This document shows, piece by piece, positions 36,539 to 47,900 of a stretch of DNA of 64,000 nt (within the stretch, counting starts at the first letter, position 1; each line of letters begins with the position of its first letter). The stretch lies in the NCBI RefSeq assembly GCF_041296385.1, contig NC_091023.1, positions 8,928,924 through 8,992,923 on the forward strand. The letters run 5' to 3'. The notes below the pieces were generated by a model. It ran no database searches, had not been told where the DNA came from, and worked only from the letters and a program-made list of their open reading frames with translations. Source of the DNA: Aphelocoma coerulescens (Eukaryota; Chordata; Aves; Passeriformes; Corvidae). Both the position numbers and the translations under genes were made by a program.

Positions 36539-39500
36539 GTTATCTGTTCATCAGCACTGGCAGATCCCTAAGGGTTCCTCTACAGTCGCCCCCTCTGCTT
36601 GGGCATGTCTCTGACACGGCCTTTTGTAGGACTGGGGGGAGAGTGTTGTATTGTACCTCTGCTGGGCTGGCAGAAAAGGATACCCATTAGTGCTGCTCAT
36701 AACAGCAGTCTGTGACACAAAACCTGTCCCCTGAGAAATGCAGCGTGGCTTTCAGCTCATCTGCTGGAGCCCTGAGTCACCAGAGTGAAACACCACCAGT
36801 TCTGCTTCTAAAAATCTGCTGGCAGCTTCATTGCATTTAGAATAACTTTAGTAAACATCATTCAGTTCAAGACACACTTTAAAAGGCACAGAAGAGAAAG
36901 ACATACCCCTCACTTATTGTAACAGAGAGGTGTTCTATGCCCAGGTAATGATATTTTTACATATCTGATATGAGATCCCACTGAACTAAGGTGTATAAAT
37001 GTACACTACAGCTATATGTATGTATTCAAAGTGGCACTTTCTACAATGCCTTACACTTTGGCACTTAAAGGAAGTCCCAGCGTTGATAAGAATACTTACT
37101 GGCTTTTAAATCATGATCATGGTCACCCTGACCATGAGATAACCTACATTCAGGCAGCAGCAAAGACAGAAGCAAATATTTTCAATAGCAAAAACATAGG
37201 TGGCTATTACTTCTGTTCAAAGGGGAGGTTATCAGATACAGACTTAGTAGGGGAATTACTCTCTTCAGTGTTAGAGAGTAATAGGAATTCCTCGGACCTC
37301 TGCCCTCACATCACACTGTTATTTCCATTTGTTCCCTTGTTCTGAGTTGCAGTTTTCAGTCCAGGGCACTGTATTTTTGCTGAGTGCCTCTATGTTGCCC
37401 AGTGCAGGAGCCTCAGGGGACCCCACTTTCAGCTGCCCTAAAAATCCTTAGATTAGATAGAAATAAATTGTTGGATTGGCCTGCTCCACAAGCTTCCTAT
37501 GACACATATCATGTTAACTGATACTCATCTGTATTTAAGCAAAACTTTTTACCCACATGAGCATCACTGCATCATGAGCGCCTAAGTCCCATAGCAAGGC
37601 CAGATTTTGCCCATTTGCAAGGATATGTAATAAACCACAGAGGAATCACTACAGACTGTGTCTGATGACCTTGTTGGCCAATAACTCAGTTCAAATGAGA
37701 AATGTATTTAGGAGCTTACCTCTTGGAAATAAATACACCAAATTTATGTATTTTGTCATCCAGTTCCTTTCTTCCCGAGAATAAAACTGAAGAAGAAATT
37801 GCTAAACCAATCTCACCCCAGGGGAACTCCAGATGAAAAGAAAGGGAGGAACCAGAACCAGCCCCAGCAAGGTCTCTGCCCATGGCCAACCAACAGGAAC
37901 CCCTCACTATGTGCTAAGCACAGCTCATATGAAGAGGCCAAAAAAAAAAAAAAATCTATGAGTCAAAAAGGACAGGAGAATGAAATACAAGCAGTGAACT
38001 AGGTAGTGATGGATGAAGCCAGGGGGAAGCCAAGACTAGAACCAGAGAATTCTAAATGGCTTATAACCCTGCTTATATCACATGACCTTTGATCCCTTTG
38101 GTACTAATGAGCCAATAATAATGATAATATTTAAGACTCATTCTTTTCTTGTCTCAAATACATAAAAGTAAGAAAATACATTGCATATCCCAGTGAGCAG
38201 TATTCTTTTATTCAGAGTTCCCAGTACTTTCCTGGTAATAAAACTAATGAAACTCAACTCATTTTTAATTCTCCACCACACAAAGAAACAGCAGACATTT
38301 CCTTCCTTCTAATTTGCATAATTTTAGTTCTACAGTAATTACTATATGTGAGGAAACATTTACAACAGTGTAAATATGAAGAACTGTGGCTATTTGGTTT
38401 GAAATATGGAAACAGAAGATAAAAATGGGATACAAGGAAGAAAGAAATAAAATGAGGTTTAATAAAATAAGTTTTGCCTTAAGTACTCACTCATTGAAAC
38501 AGGAATGTTAAACACTCTCAGATTAGTCAAGTTTCAAATTCAAATAAAAACTTTAAATTAATTCTTCAATTGTAAAACACAAAGCACCCAACAAAGCTGG
38601 TAGGAAATTACCCTGTAAGGACTGTAACTCCTCTTGGCAAATGAAGATAGCAAAAAATAGTTGCTTGTTGTTAAATCATTCTGCAGTGGAGTTGTTTGGT
38701 TTGGGTTTCTTAATGTAAACAAAAGAACCCACAAAGTTACTTTTGTCATTTTCTTTCATTCCTGCTCAGCACATTTGGTGCTGGATAGCAGGAACTCTGA
38801 ACCAGAACACCACTAATCCAAAGTCTTATTTTCTTAAATTGCAACAGCATTTTGAAGTATCTCAGCTTACAATGATCAAAAAAGACCATACACAATAGGT
38901 TCTCCAATGAAAAATGCAGATTTGATTAAATTAAAATATCCCACAATAAATGTCTTTTCACACTTACAAGATTCAATCATGTCACTTTTTAAATTTATGT
39001 TAGAAGGAATAACCATAGCAACCTTATCAAGTATTCTGATAAGGATGAAACAAAGAAAGTCTGATTACTTCTTTTGGTAAAAATTCCTTTTGCTTTCATT
39101 CAGGATGAAACCAGTAGACAGAAATTCTGCTTCATAGCCAGCTGCTAGAAATAACTTTGCCAAATTCTACTGTATACATGAGGAGTCCTTCATTAGTTCA
39201 AGCAGCCCTAGGCCAGGCTAAAGAATCACAGAAGAACCATGTCAGGTGTATCTCAGGCTTAAAGTTCTTCTCCAGAGCTAAATCCCCTCTGATATCTGTT
39301 CATATCCAGGACTATAAAGGTGCAGGTCCCCCTTCTCCAGTTTGGCTGTCAGTTCAGTTATACAATCTGCACAGGGACTGATCTTTCTTAAACAGGTGGG
39401 GTTTGCACCAAAAATATTACAGGCCAAATAGCAACTGATGGGCAAGATCATGATCTTTTGTTGACAGTACACTGAAATAGAAAACCATTCAAGACCCATC

Positions 39501-42417
39501 AGGCAACGTTTAAATTCCTGTCCTGATTTTTTCTTGACCTTCTTTCACCCCTTTATATGTCATTCATTACCCATGCTCCCTTTTTTCTAATTTGGTGTTG
39601 CTTTACTGCTTTGTGACACAGGTAGACATCTGTTAAGTATTTTCAGTAGTAGATATACATCAAGAAATGCTTTACTGAAGGCTGGCAATAACAATAAGAT
39701 GTTAAGCTGTGAAATCTGGCAAGACCATATGTGCTCAATTAAGACAACTTCTTTGCAGAGACAGCATGAAAAGTATTCCTCAGGTCTCTTCCATTAACGA
39801 ACAGAAGAAGCCAAGACAATGCAGCTTTCAACCCAGACTACCTGAAGGCAAGGAAGATCCCTGTCAGCTACAAGCATGCCCTGTATCCTGTGGTGCTTTT
39901 TTCTTCATGACTTAATATAAGATTATCAAAATCATCAGAGAACAGTGCATTATATTACAAACACTTTGTTTACTTTGCTGTACACAATGCTAAGGACATG
40001 TAAAACTGTTACAGGATCAAGGCCAAAATGTTAAATATTTCTGTATAACATGCAGGTTTGTTTCAGTTAGTCTTTAGGACTTTTGTAACTGTAGGTTCTT
40101 TCAGTAGACAGAAAAATGTTTATGTGCAGAAAGTTGTTCAGTCCTCCTTATGCCTGAATGGAGATCTTGTCTTGCTTCATCAAGTGAGAAAAGTCTGGAG
40201 AGACTTCCCCCATACTTTAGTGCTTCATAGTGTCTAAACTCAGATGGGATCTCAACCTAATGCCTCAATCTCAGTACAGTTAGAAGCATCAGTCACTGTT
40301 CTGCTAACAGCCTATGTTAATCCATCAATATCTGAAACCTGTACAGCAAGCCAACAACACAGGAGCAAAAAAGATGTCATCTTATCAGATGAAAAGGAAC
40401 ACAGGCCAACCAGACACCATTTATAGAGAATAAGCACCAGAAGTGACAACTGAAGCCAAGACTCCTGGGGGAGGGAATGTTGTTTTGTCCTATAATTAAA
40501 TTCACCCTCCCTTTGCCAAGCTCCCTAATCCTGTTTTGAGTGGGAGTCATTTTCCAACAGGGAAAATAATATCTATGGAATCAAACAACTTGCTTCAGGC
40601 AAAGCAGAGCAGAGCAGGAGGGAAGGGTGGGAAGCACACCCTTCAAATAGTTTCCACTCCTGCTTTCAGCTCACTGACCTCAAGCTGTTGCAACGTGAAT
40701 CTCAGAACAGGCTGCAAGGACCTGCTCGACCAAACAGCCCTCCTGCCATGGGCTCCTTGCTGCCAGATGGCTTCCAGGGAGGAATACTTCAGGGGAGCAG
40801 GAAAAGAGACAGCCTGATAGTACAGATGCTCTGTTGTTTCACCTAAAATAGCCTCATCCTTACAACAGAGCCTTTGAAGTATGTGTACAACCAAGGCCCT
40901 TGAAGGTTTTCAGAAGTCTCAGAATTAGGCTTTAAGACTGGACACCTATTCCCAGTGTTTACCTTGCCACTTATTTCCTTTGTGGTTTTGAAGAGTCTTG
41001 GCTCTGTCGCCCACATGTATCACAGCATTGATGGAATTTCCCTATCGCAAAGGGCTGATGCATAACACAGATACTCCAAGTCCTGAGTGAGTTTTTCACC
41101 AGGGAAGCACAGTGACACCTATGATATGCCAGATCTCCTGCTAAGTCAAATTAAAACCTCAATAGCTTGTAATAAATTTGGATTGAGAACTTTTTCCTCT
41201 AAGTGTGATCACATGAGCAGTCTTGGTTTTGGCCACTATCCCCAGAAAAATTGTCTTTGCTGGATAAATACAAATATATAACATAGGGCAGCTGTTTGTT
41301 GACGTGGGGTCAGACAGTTCCCCTGCTTTGCTCTAAAGGAAGCTTGAACAGGGTTTCTGGTCTGACTCACATTTAAACACTGGCCATTAGCTGTTTGCAA
41401 CCAATTTTATGAAAGTGCAACAACTTACACTGAAATTCTACTGCAGAAGCACCTCATCTAAACAGCACCTTGCTGAACTGAGGGCTGTTTGGAGTTTTCC
41501 CTTGCATCAAAATAGTTTGAGGGTCTTTTTGAGACAGCCTAGGTATGTCTGCCTATTGTTTCAGAGTTAAACATTTTCAAGCCCAGCAAATAATTTACTT
41601 GGACAATGAGGCTAAGGCAAAAAGACTCAAGTCAGAACTTCTCACCAATATTAACCATCCCACAAGAAAACAAGTTGGGTCCTTGTTTCATGCATGAGTT
41701 GTTCTCACTGATGTTTATTGGCTAATATTTGGTTGTTTAAGAGTTGTTTGGCACTTTTCCAACACAACTGACAGCTAAATAATATATAATCTGTTTTTCA
41801 GCAAAGCAATTACTAAGTAAACTTGAATACACTGAAGGAGTAAACGACAGGTTACAACACCTAGAACAAGATACCACACCTGAAAAAGCTAATATTACCT
41901 GAATAACTATTATCTGTAATCACCAGAATATGCTGAAATTATTGCTTTACTTAGGGGAAGATTAAGCCACCTGCTCTTAAAAGTACATACTAGGTACTTG
42001 TTTACTGCTCTTCCCCCCTTGCACACAATTAACAATTCCATAATTATTCTAGCAGCATATTAGTGGACATTGTGTGTGAATTTCAAGTTTCAAGGCCAGA
42101 TTGCTCCTAGAGACAAAGTCTTCTTAATCAAGCTACTCATTCCTCTTGAAAAGCAATGTACAGAATCTGGTCTTATGTCAGAGCTCATAATTAGATCTGT
42201 GCAAACATTAGATTTTCAGAAAAATAAAAGAAGATAACCTAAACAGCCAAAGTGTTCCATCTTTTCATTGAAATGAGCCCTCTCACTCCTCACTCTCAGC
42301 AAAATGGTTTTGAGAGTCAAAGTATTACATTTGAGACAAAAATCAAAACTTCATTTCCCATCCAGCTAGATTAATAGGAGCTTAATGATTGAATTAATTT
42401 TTTTTTTCCTCCCACAG
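36539..42417. other. Non-coding interval with two weak acceptor-linked frames
   Basis: Acceptor TTTCCTACCTGCAG at 36538 is followed by 50 open codons to 36690, and acceptor CTTTTGCTTTCATTCAG at 39103 by 14 codons to a TAG. A 109-codon plus frame at 37016-37345 is fairly hydrophilic (LLNHDHGHPDHEIT region) but has a weak start context and no flanking splice signals. None is recognised. The remainder is AT-rich with short A-runs. Confidence 0.45.
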
Positions 42418-42567
42418 GTTTGATTGGAAAAAATGAATAGTTTTAAATATTTCAATGAATCCATTTCACATATTTTGGACAAAATGTATTTTTTAAGTAT
42501 TTTCTCATCACTAATCAGAAAGTTATTTGTTGCTACTATCATATATCAATTCTTTATCACGCTTATG
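42418..42567 (+). other. Candidate 150-nt exon with internal ATG; donor lies in a hairpin
   Basis: A strong acceptor (AATTTTTTTTTTCCTCCCACAG) ends at 42417. An in-frame TGA at 42421-42423 is followed by an ATG at 42433 that opens 45 codons (MNSFKYFNES onward) in frame to a donor CTTATG|gtaagc at 42567/42568. That would fit an exon carrying the start codon. The encoded peptide is hydrophobic and F/I-rich, as expected from AT-rich DNA. The donor is embedded in a 14-bp stem-loop (42552-42582) that would mask it in RNA. Confidence 0.15.
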
Positions 42568-42582
42568 GTAAGCATGATAAAG
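42552..42582. other. 14-bp hairpin with 3-nt loop
   Basis: CTTTATCACGCTTA at 42552-42565 and TAAGCATGATAAAG at 42569-42582 are reverse complements with a single mismatch, separated by TGG. The stem would fold in single-stranded DNA or RNA. It could be a structured element that modulates the splice donor within it, or a relic of a small inverted-repeat insertion. Confidence 0.7.
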
Positions 42583-43899
42583 CCACCAAGACTTTTCTTT
42601 AAGCTCTGCTTTGAATTTCACAGTAGCAGCATTGAAAACAAGTAACAGTAATCACCATCAGTGGGTCTCCCTAATCAAAGGTGTTCATTTAGAACCAAAT
42701 TGAGGTGATAACCATAGCAACAAGCTGCAGATGGAGAAGGCACAAATTACCACTTCCCTTAGTCTGTCAGTTCAATACTTCTGATAATGCTCCATCATCA
42801 TTAAGCCATAGGAGAACCCAGAACATCATAAGACAATGATGATGATAACAGAGCTGTTTGAACAGCTGCATGGCCTTATTAAAAGACAGTCTAGGTTCAT
42901 TAAAGTATTATTATATACTGGAGGATTTTCCTGAAGTTATGTGTCTGCTCTGAAAATCACTATACCATAGTGGTAAATACATCTTAAAGCAATTAAAAGC
43001 AGTTGTACAGTCTTCAAAAACAAGATGATAGATGCCTCTATCATCCAAAAAAATAAGTATCTGGAATAAACGTGCTATTTGAAGAGGAACTCAATCAAAA
43101 CCAGATCCTGTCATCTAACCAGTCTGGAAGAGTTTTGACCCAGTTTTGCACTTCCCAGCAGGCCTCTCTCTCTCTAGTAAGCCAGACTGAGGGTTTGTGT
43201 ACAGAGTTTTTGCAGACAGATACGAACAAGCTTTGCCTTTGCTGCAGGCAGCTTCCACATTGTTCTTCTGACATAAGCAGGATGCAGTGCCAGTGGCAAC
43301 ACCTTACCCTTGAGCAGCTCTCATCTGCACAGTGGGAGCACTGTAACAGCCGTGGCAGCCCAGTTTCTGCTCCAGGAATTGTGCACACATGGCTGAACCA
43401 CTTAAGTGCCTGTTTACACATTGCCTGCAGCCCTGCCTCAGCACTCCTCCGCCAAACACCCCTGTGCTTGCAAAACCTCCCATCTTAAATCCAGACTTGG
43501 CTCCCGGCTCCAGCCCATTTCTGAGCCAAGTGCAGCACTCATGCAGGCTGCACCAGCATCCACTGGCCCTAACCCTGCCTCACTCCTACACACTGCTCCC
43601 AGGGAAGTTAGCTGTAATTCCTCATCCCAGAAAGGAGGTCATGGAATGAGTCTTTTCTTTCAGTGCTGGGAATCTTACTTGTAGATTGCTATTGTTTCAT
43701 TGCATGTCTTTATCCTCTACTCACTACAAGCATGAGTAACAATGGAGTTTATGCAACTACTTTTTTTTAGTTATCTGCTCTTGTGGACAAGTTTTCTATT
43801 CTTATGTGCCATTTAATATCCCATTTTTATTTATACTCCCTCTAGGGGTGCACCAGCTGCTATTACTGGCGGCTGAAGGAATGCCTTCTCCCACAGATT

Positions 43900-44970
43900 T
43901 CTTATTAACCACTTCTTATTCTCTTGAATGTATTTACAATGGTTTAAAGTGCTGGATATTACCAAAACTATAGACAATAAGCCTCAGTACAGACCATTTG
44001 TTTCAGGCTGTGTAAACTGCCACAAGACGACTGTAACCAAGTTTTATTGTATGTATTAATTATTGTATGCACTGATGTATATTTTATTATAAATGTTAAT
44101 GTTCTGTTTTATATGTGTTAGTGCTTTATTTTATGGACTAAAGCAAGTATTAATTTAGGCAGGCTTTAGAAGTATGCAAATAAATATATTTGGGTTAATA
44201 TAGATTTATCTGAAGGGGAAATATTGATCTTCCCCTGACCAAATTTCTGACTGCCATATACAAGCAGATATAATCAAAACTTTTCAGGCTTTATTGAAGC
44301 AGAATTTTATCAAAACTACAGAAATCAAAATCGTGACATGCCCCCATTTCTGCACAAGTCAGTAGGACTGCTAAGAGAGTTTTCATAAACTTCTAGCAGC
44401 GTATGAAAAACCACTTTTTGAGAATGCTGCTTTTGGAACAAACGTTCCCCATCTTACTGCGGTCCTCGCAGTCCAAGCGGGAACAGCAGATGGTGCTGTT
44501 TGATGTTGTCTTCTCCCCTCACATTTTATTGTCGCTGGAATTATCACGTTATTCTTAATGCATTTTTTACAACATGTGCTAGGGAAATTTCATGCAGGGA
44601 CCTGTTACATCACCACATTTAAAAACTATTTGATATTTATTCTATAATGATATTTCTTTATTGCTTTCCAGACTTCATTTGAAGGCATATTTCTTAGAAT
44701 TTCTTACCTCCTCAGAAAGTGAGGGTGGTCCATTTGCCAGCCAGAAGTCATTATCAAATGCATGGTAGAACCAATCTTTGTCACAATTTGTCATGAGAGG
44801 AACAAATCCTCCCCAAACTAATTAATTGGTGGGGCCGAAGCCATAGAAAGGGCCAGCAAACATAATTAACAATAACATTTTAATATTTTTTTAAACCTCC
44901 ATCAATTTGCAGAACTCCGAGTACATGACCCCTATAGAAAATTAAATCAGTTATAAACCTGGCAATTTAA
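43900..44970. promoter_or_regulatory. Candidate conserved regulatory block
   Basis: This 1-kb stretch combines AT-rich homeodomain-type words (TAATTAATTGG at about 44819, repeated TTAATTA/ATTAAT) with a perfect octamer ATGCAAAT at 44174-44181. It also has an E-box-containing CAGCAGATGGTGCTG near 44483-44497 and retained CpGs in an otherwise methylation-decayed background (GCGGTCCTCGCAGTCC near 44459). Clustered POU/homeobox/bHLH motifs with few low-complexity runs are typical of deeply conserved developmental enhancers. The candidate minus-strand exon 44708-44817 lies inside it. The call rests on motif content only; no alignment was available. Confidence 0.3.
44708..44817 (-). other. Candidate 110-nt exon, 36 open codons
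   Basis: On the minus strand an acceptor ending AATTAATTAG (44818-44819) precedes two bases of a split codon and 36 open codons. The exon ends in the strong donor GAGGAG|gtaaga at 44708/44707. The residues are striking, starting WGGFVPLMTNCDKDWFYHAF, rich in W/F/D, and closing with PPSLSEE. The same frame continues upstream for 20 more codons behind one TAA. No family could be named. The acceptor tract is mediocre and the block sits in a region with enhancer-like motifs, so conservation here might be non-coding. Confidence 0.22.
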
Positions 44971-47900
44971 TTGCTTGTTCAACCAAAAAAACCCCAAACC
45001 TAAGCAGATTTTAATGACATCAGTTTCAACAAGCTAACAACTTACAATCAGTTTCTCTTCCTGTTGTTAAAAATACAGCTCCAATCTTTGGCTGCAGGAC
45101 GCTGCGCTCCCTTCCTGTCGCTCTCCCGTGACTGACTTGCTCAACATCACATTCAAACTTCTTGCCCTCACTTTGAAATCCTTCACAAAAATAACCTTCT
45201 GCTGCCACTTCTATTTATAACTAATTCCCTGACCTTAATGATTCACCACTTATGTTAGCTTAATGAACATGTCTGCCCCCTCTACTCTTCACTTTTCTCT
45301 GCACACTCTGCAGGATCCAACACAGCTTAGAACACTCCAGTCTCTCACACATTTTCAGTTTTTTCCTCCATGACTGAAAAGAGTTTGCAAACAAATAAAG
45401 AAAGCGCAGCTGAAATAAACTGGGGGCATTGGTATTTCTAGAATATTTACACAAAAATAGTGTGAGTTCAAGACACAAATATGCAAAATTATAGACAAAG
45501 ACATTCTAACACTTCAGTAGGACCATTCACTTGCATGCACAAAAGTCTTTACAGGACCAACTGCATGGTTTGAACATCCCCTGAACATTGCATGCTACCT
45601 GTGCTTCTAAAGCACAACCGCAGCTCAAGTCATCAACAGCAGCTGAAGGTTTACATACAAGATACTTGTGCATGTCAGCACAGAAAACAAAAATCCCCAA
45701 CAGAAAGTTTGGGTGGTCAAATTAAAAAAATCAACCATCTTGCATAAGGCAACAAGCAAACAGGAACCAAGACTCACATGCAACTTGTTCCAAAACACAG
45801 CAAGGTTTTTCTTTTAAAATATGTATTTTTCCACAAACAAAGATTTCATGTTTTATTTTCCTGACCAAAAAAACAGACATTAGTCAGCCTCCCTACCACT
45901 GTTTTCCCTCTCTCTGTCACTACTCAGAACTTTTCAGCTGTTAAGGCAGTGGGAAGCAGTAGTGTCAGACCAAGGCAAACAATCCTATTTCTTTCCTTCA
46001 GTGCAGGGAAAGGAAACACTCAGAGGATAAGATCACCCCACTTCCCCACCTTCCAGCTCTGTTTAGAGCCTGGCACATTTGCAAAAGTCCTTCAAGCCTG
46101 GGAAAAGCAGGAGCAGCGTTGCTGCTGGGGGCAGTGACCTTCCCACTACTTCCAGTGCTATCTCAAACAGGTACCAAACATAGCAGCTGAGGTGGGGATC
46201 CCCTGAAGGGCTCCACACAGCCTGGGCAGCCTCAGCCTACGAGGGCCACAAAGGGCCTGGAACAGCCTCATCACTGTGAGAGGCATGCAGCAAAATCAGT
46301 GTCAAGTTTTAGAGTGCTGATATTTTAGAGAGCTCCTCTAGGAAGGAAGAGCAGTGGCCTGCCAGCCAAGGAGAAGGACTCTCTTACTTGTCTCAGTTTG
46401 TGATGTGAAACAAGGCTTGTTAATTCCTGCATTTACATGAGACATCTGGTTTTGGAGAAATTTTCTTATAGTACAGTCTTAAAAGAGACTTAATTGCATA
46501 AACAAAAACAGCAAGAAGAATGGGAGAACCTGCAGTGTTAGGAAAAGAGGGATAGGAGAAAATAGGACAATTGTGCCTGAAGGACCGGGGTGGCTGCCAT
46601 ATAGGTACAGCACAACCACCAAGCCATGTCCCTGAAAGCCCCTCAGAACCTCAGCTGAGAATGGCTCCTGATCCTCCTGCACCATCAGCCAGGACACCAC
46701 ACATGCTGCACAGTGGTCTTACACATTTAATACACTTAGTCTTTTTAAAACAACATTTTTCCCCGAGTTTTTTCATGCCTTATTTATAAGAGGAGATAGA
46801 CTATATCTCTGAGGCAGCGACACACATTTCAACACTCAGTAGCAGCTGTGAGGAAGGTTAGGAAAGTGGCTCTTTCCACACAAGGAAGACCAATTTAAAG
46901 TTAAGCCAGGGCTCTGAAAGAGGAAGCACCTCCCCTCAGCAGCCTAAGACATTTAGCACTGCAGGCATCCATAATCAAGGCGCTTTTTTCTATAGTTACC
47001 TGGGTTGCACCACTGCAACCAGTGAAATGGAAGCTGACATCTCTCTGGACAACTAAAGAAACATGGGCTACTTTTTAAATTCAAACCTCCCATTTTCATA
47101 TCATCATTTTGGACATGTTCACATTTTGCAATCACTTTCTTTGGCTGTCCATGCAAATGCCTCGTGTACCCACTGCCTTGAAAAATTTCAACCCCTGGGC
47201 ACATGCACACAGGTTAATTTTTTTTTAATTCATGTCTAAAAAAATTATATACAATCCTATATTGACATTTTCTCACCATGGAGAAGTTACTAGGATTTGG
47301 TTAGCGTACTGTCAGGCATTTAGGACCTCCCAGGCACAGACCCAGCCAGACTCCCCTCCTTTCATCAAAGCCTGCTCCAGCAAGTACAATCCCTTCTTTC
47401 CTAAGTATGTGCCACTCCTTTTTTTCTTCTCCCAAACTTCCTTGTTTTTCAAACCCCTTCTTCAAACTCCTCTGCCAATTGCTTATCCCATTTGCCACTC
47501 TATTTCCCACTCTTCAGAGCAGGCTTTAACATTTTTCCTTTGTTCTTTGCCACCTTCGCACACCCTTTAATGAGCCAGGCAGATTTCTCAAAGTTTTTTG
47601 TGTGTCACACTTGGTCTGCCCACTCACCACCAGGCACAAACACGACTCCCACAGCTCCTGGGAAACACAGGCTTGGGAAGCTGGACATGCAACCCTGCTG
47701 CATTTTTAACCCTATCACTTCCCCGTTCCTGTGCAGGTGCCAGCAGGGCTGTGCCAGGGGAGGGAGGTCAGGGAGGTGGCAACAAGAAGCTCTGTCCCTC
47801 TGGCAGCTGGATCTGTTGGTGCTGACTGAAACTCCTTGGTTCAAACTCTTTCAAACCCAAATGGACAGATGCAAGCAACCCAAAGGTACTTTCATACGCT

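Noticed and set aside
39214..39250. AGAATCACAGAA as a possible inverted CR1 3' end
   Set aside because: The flanking bases do not continue into the CR1 consensus.
43072..43488. 138-codon plus frame rich in Q, S and C
   Set aside because: The antisense frame is also long (108 codons), the start context is unremarkable and no domain is recognised. It is probably a GC-richer non-coding patch.
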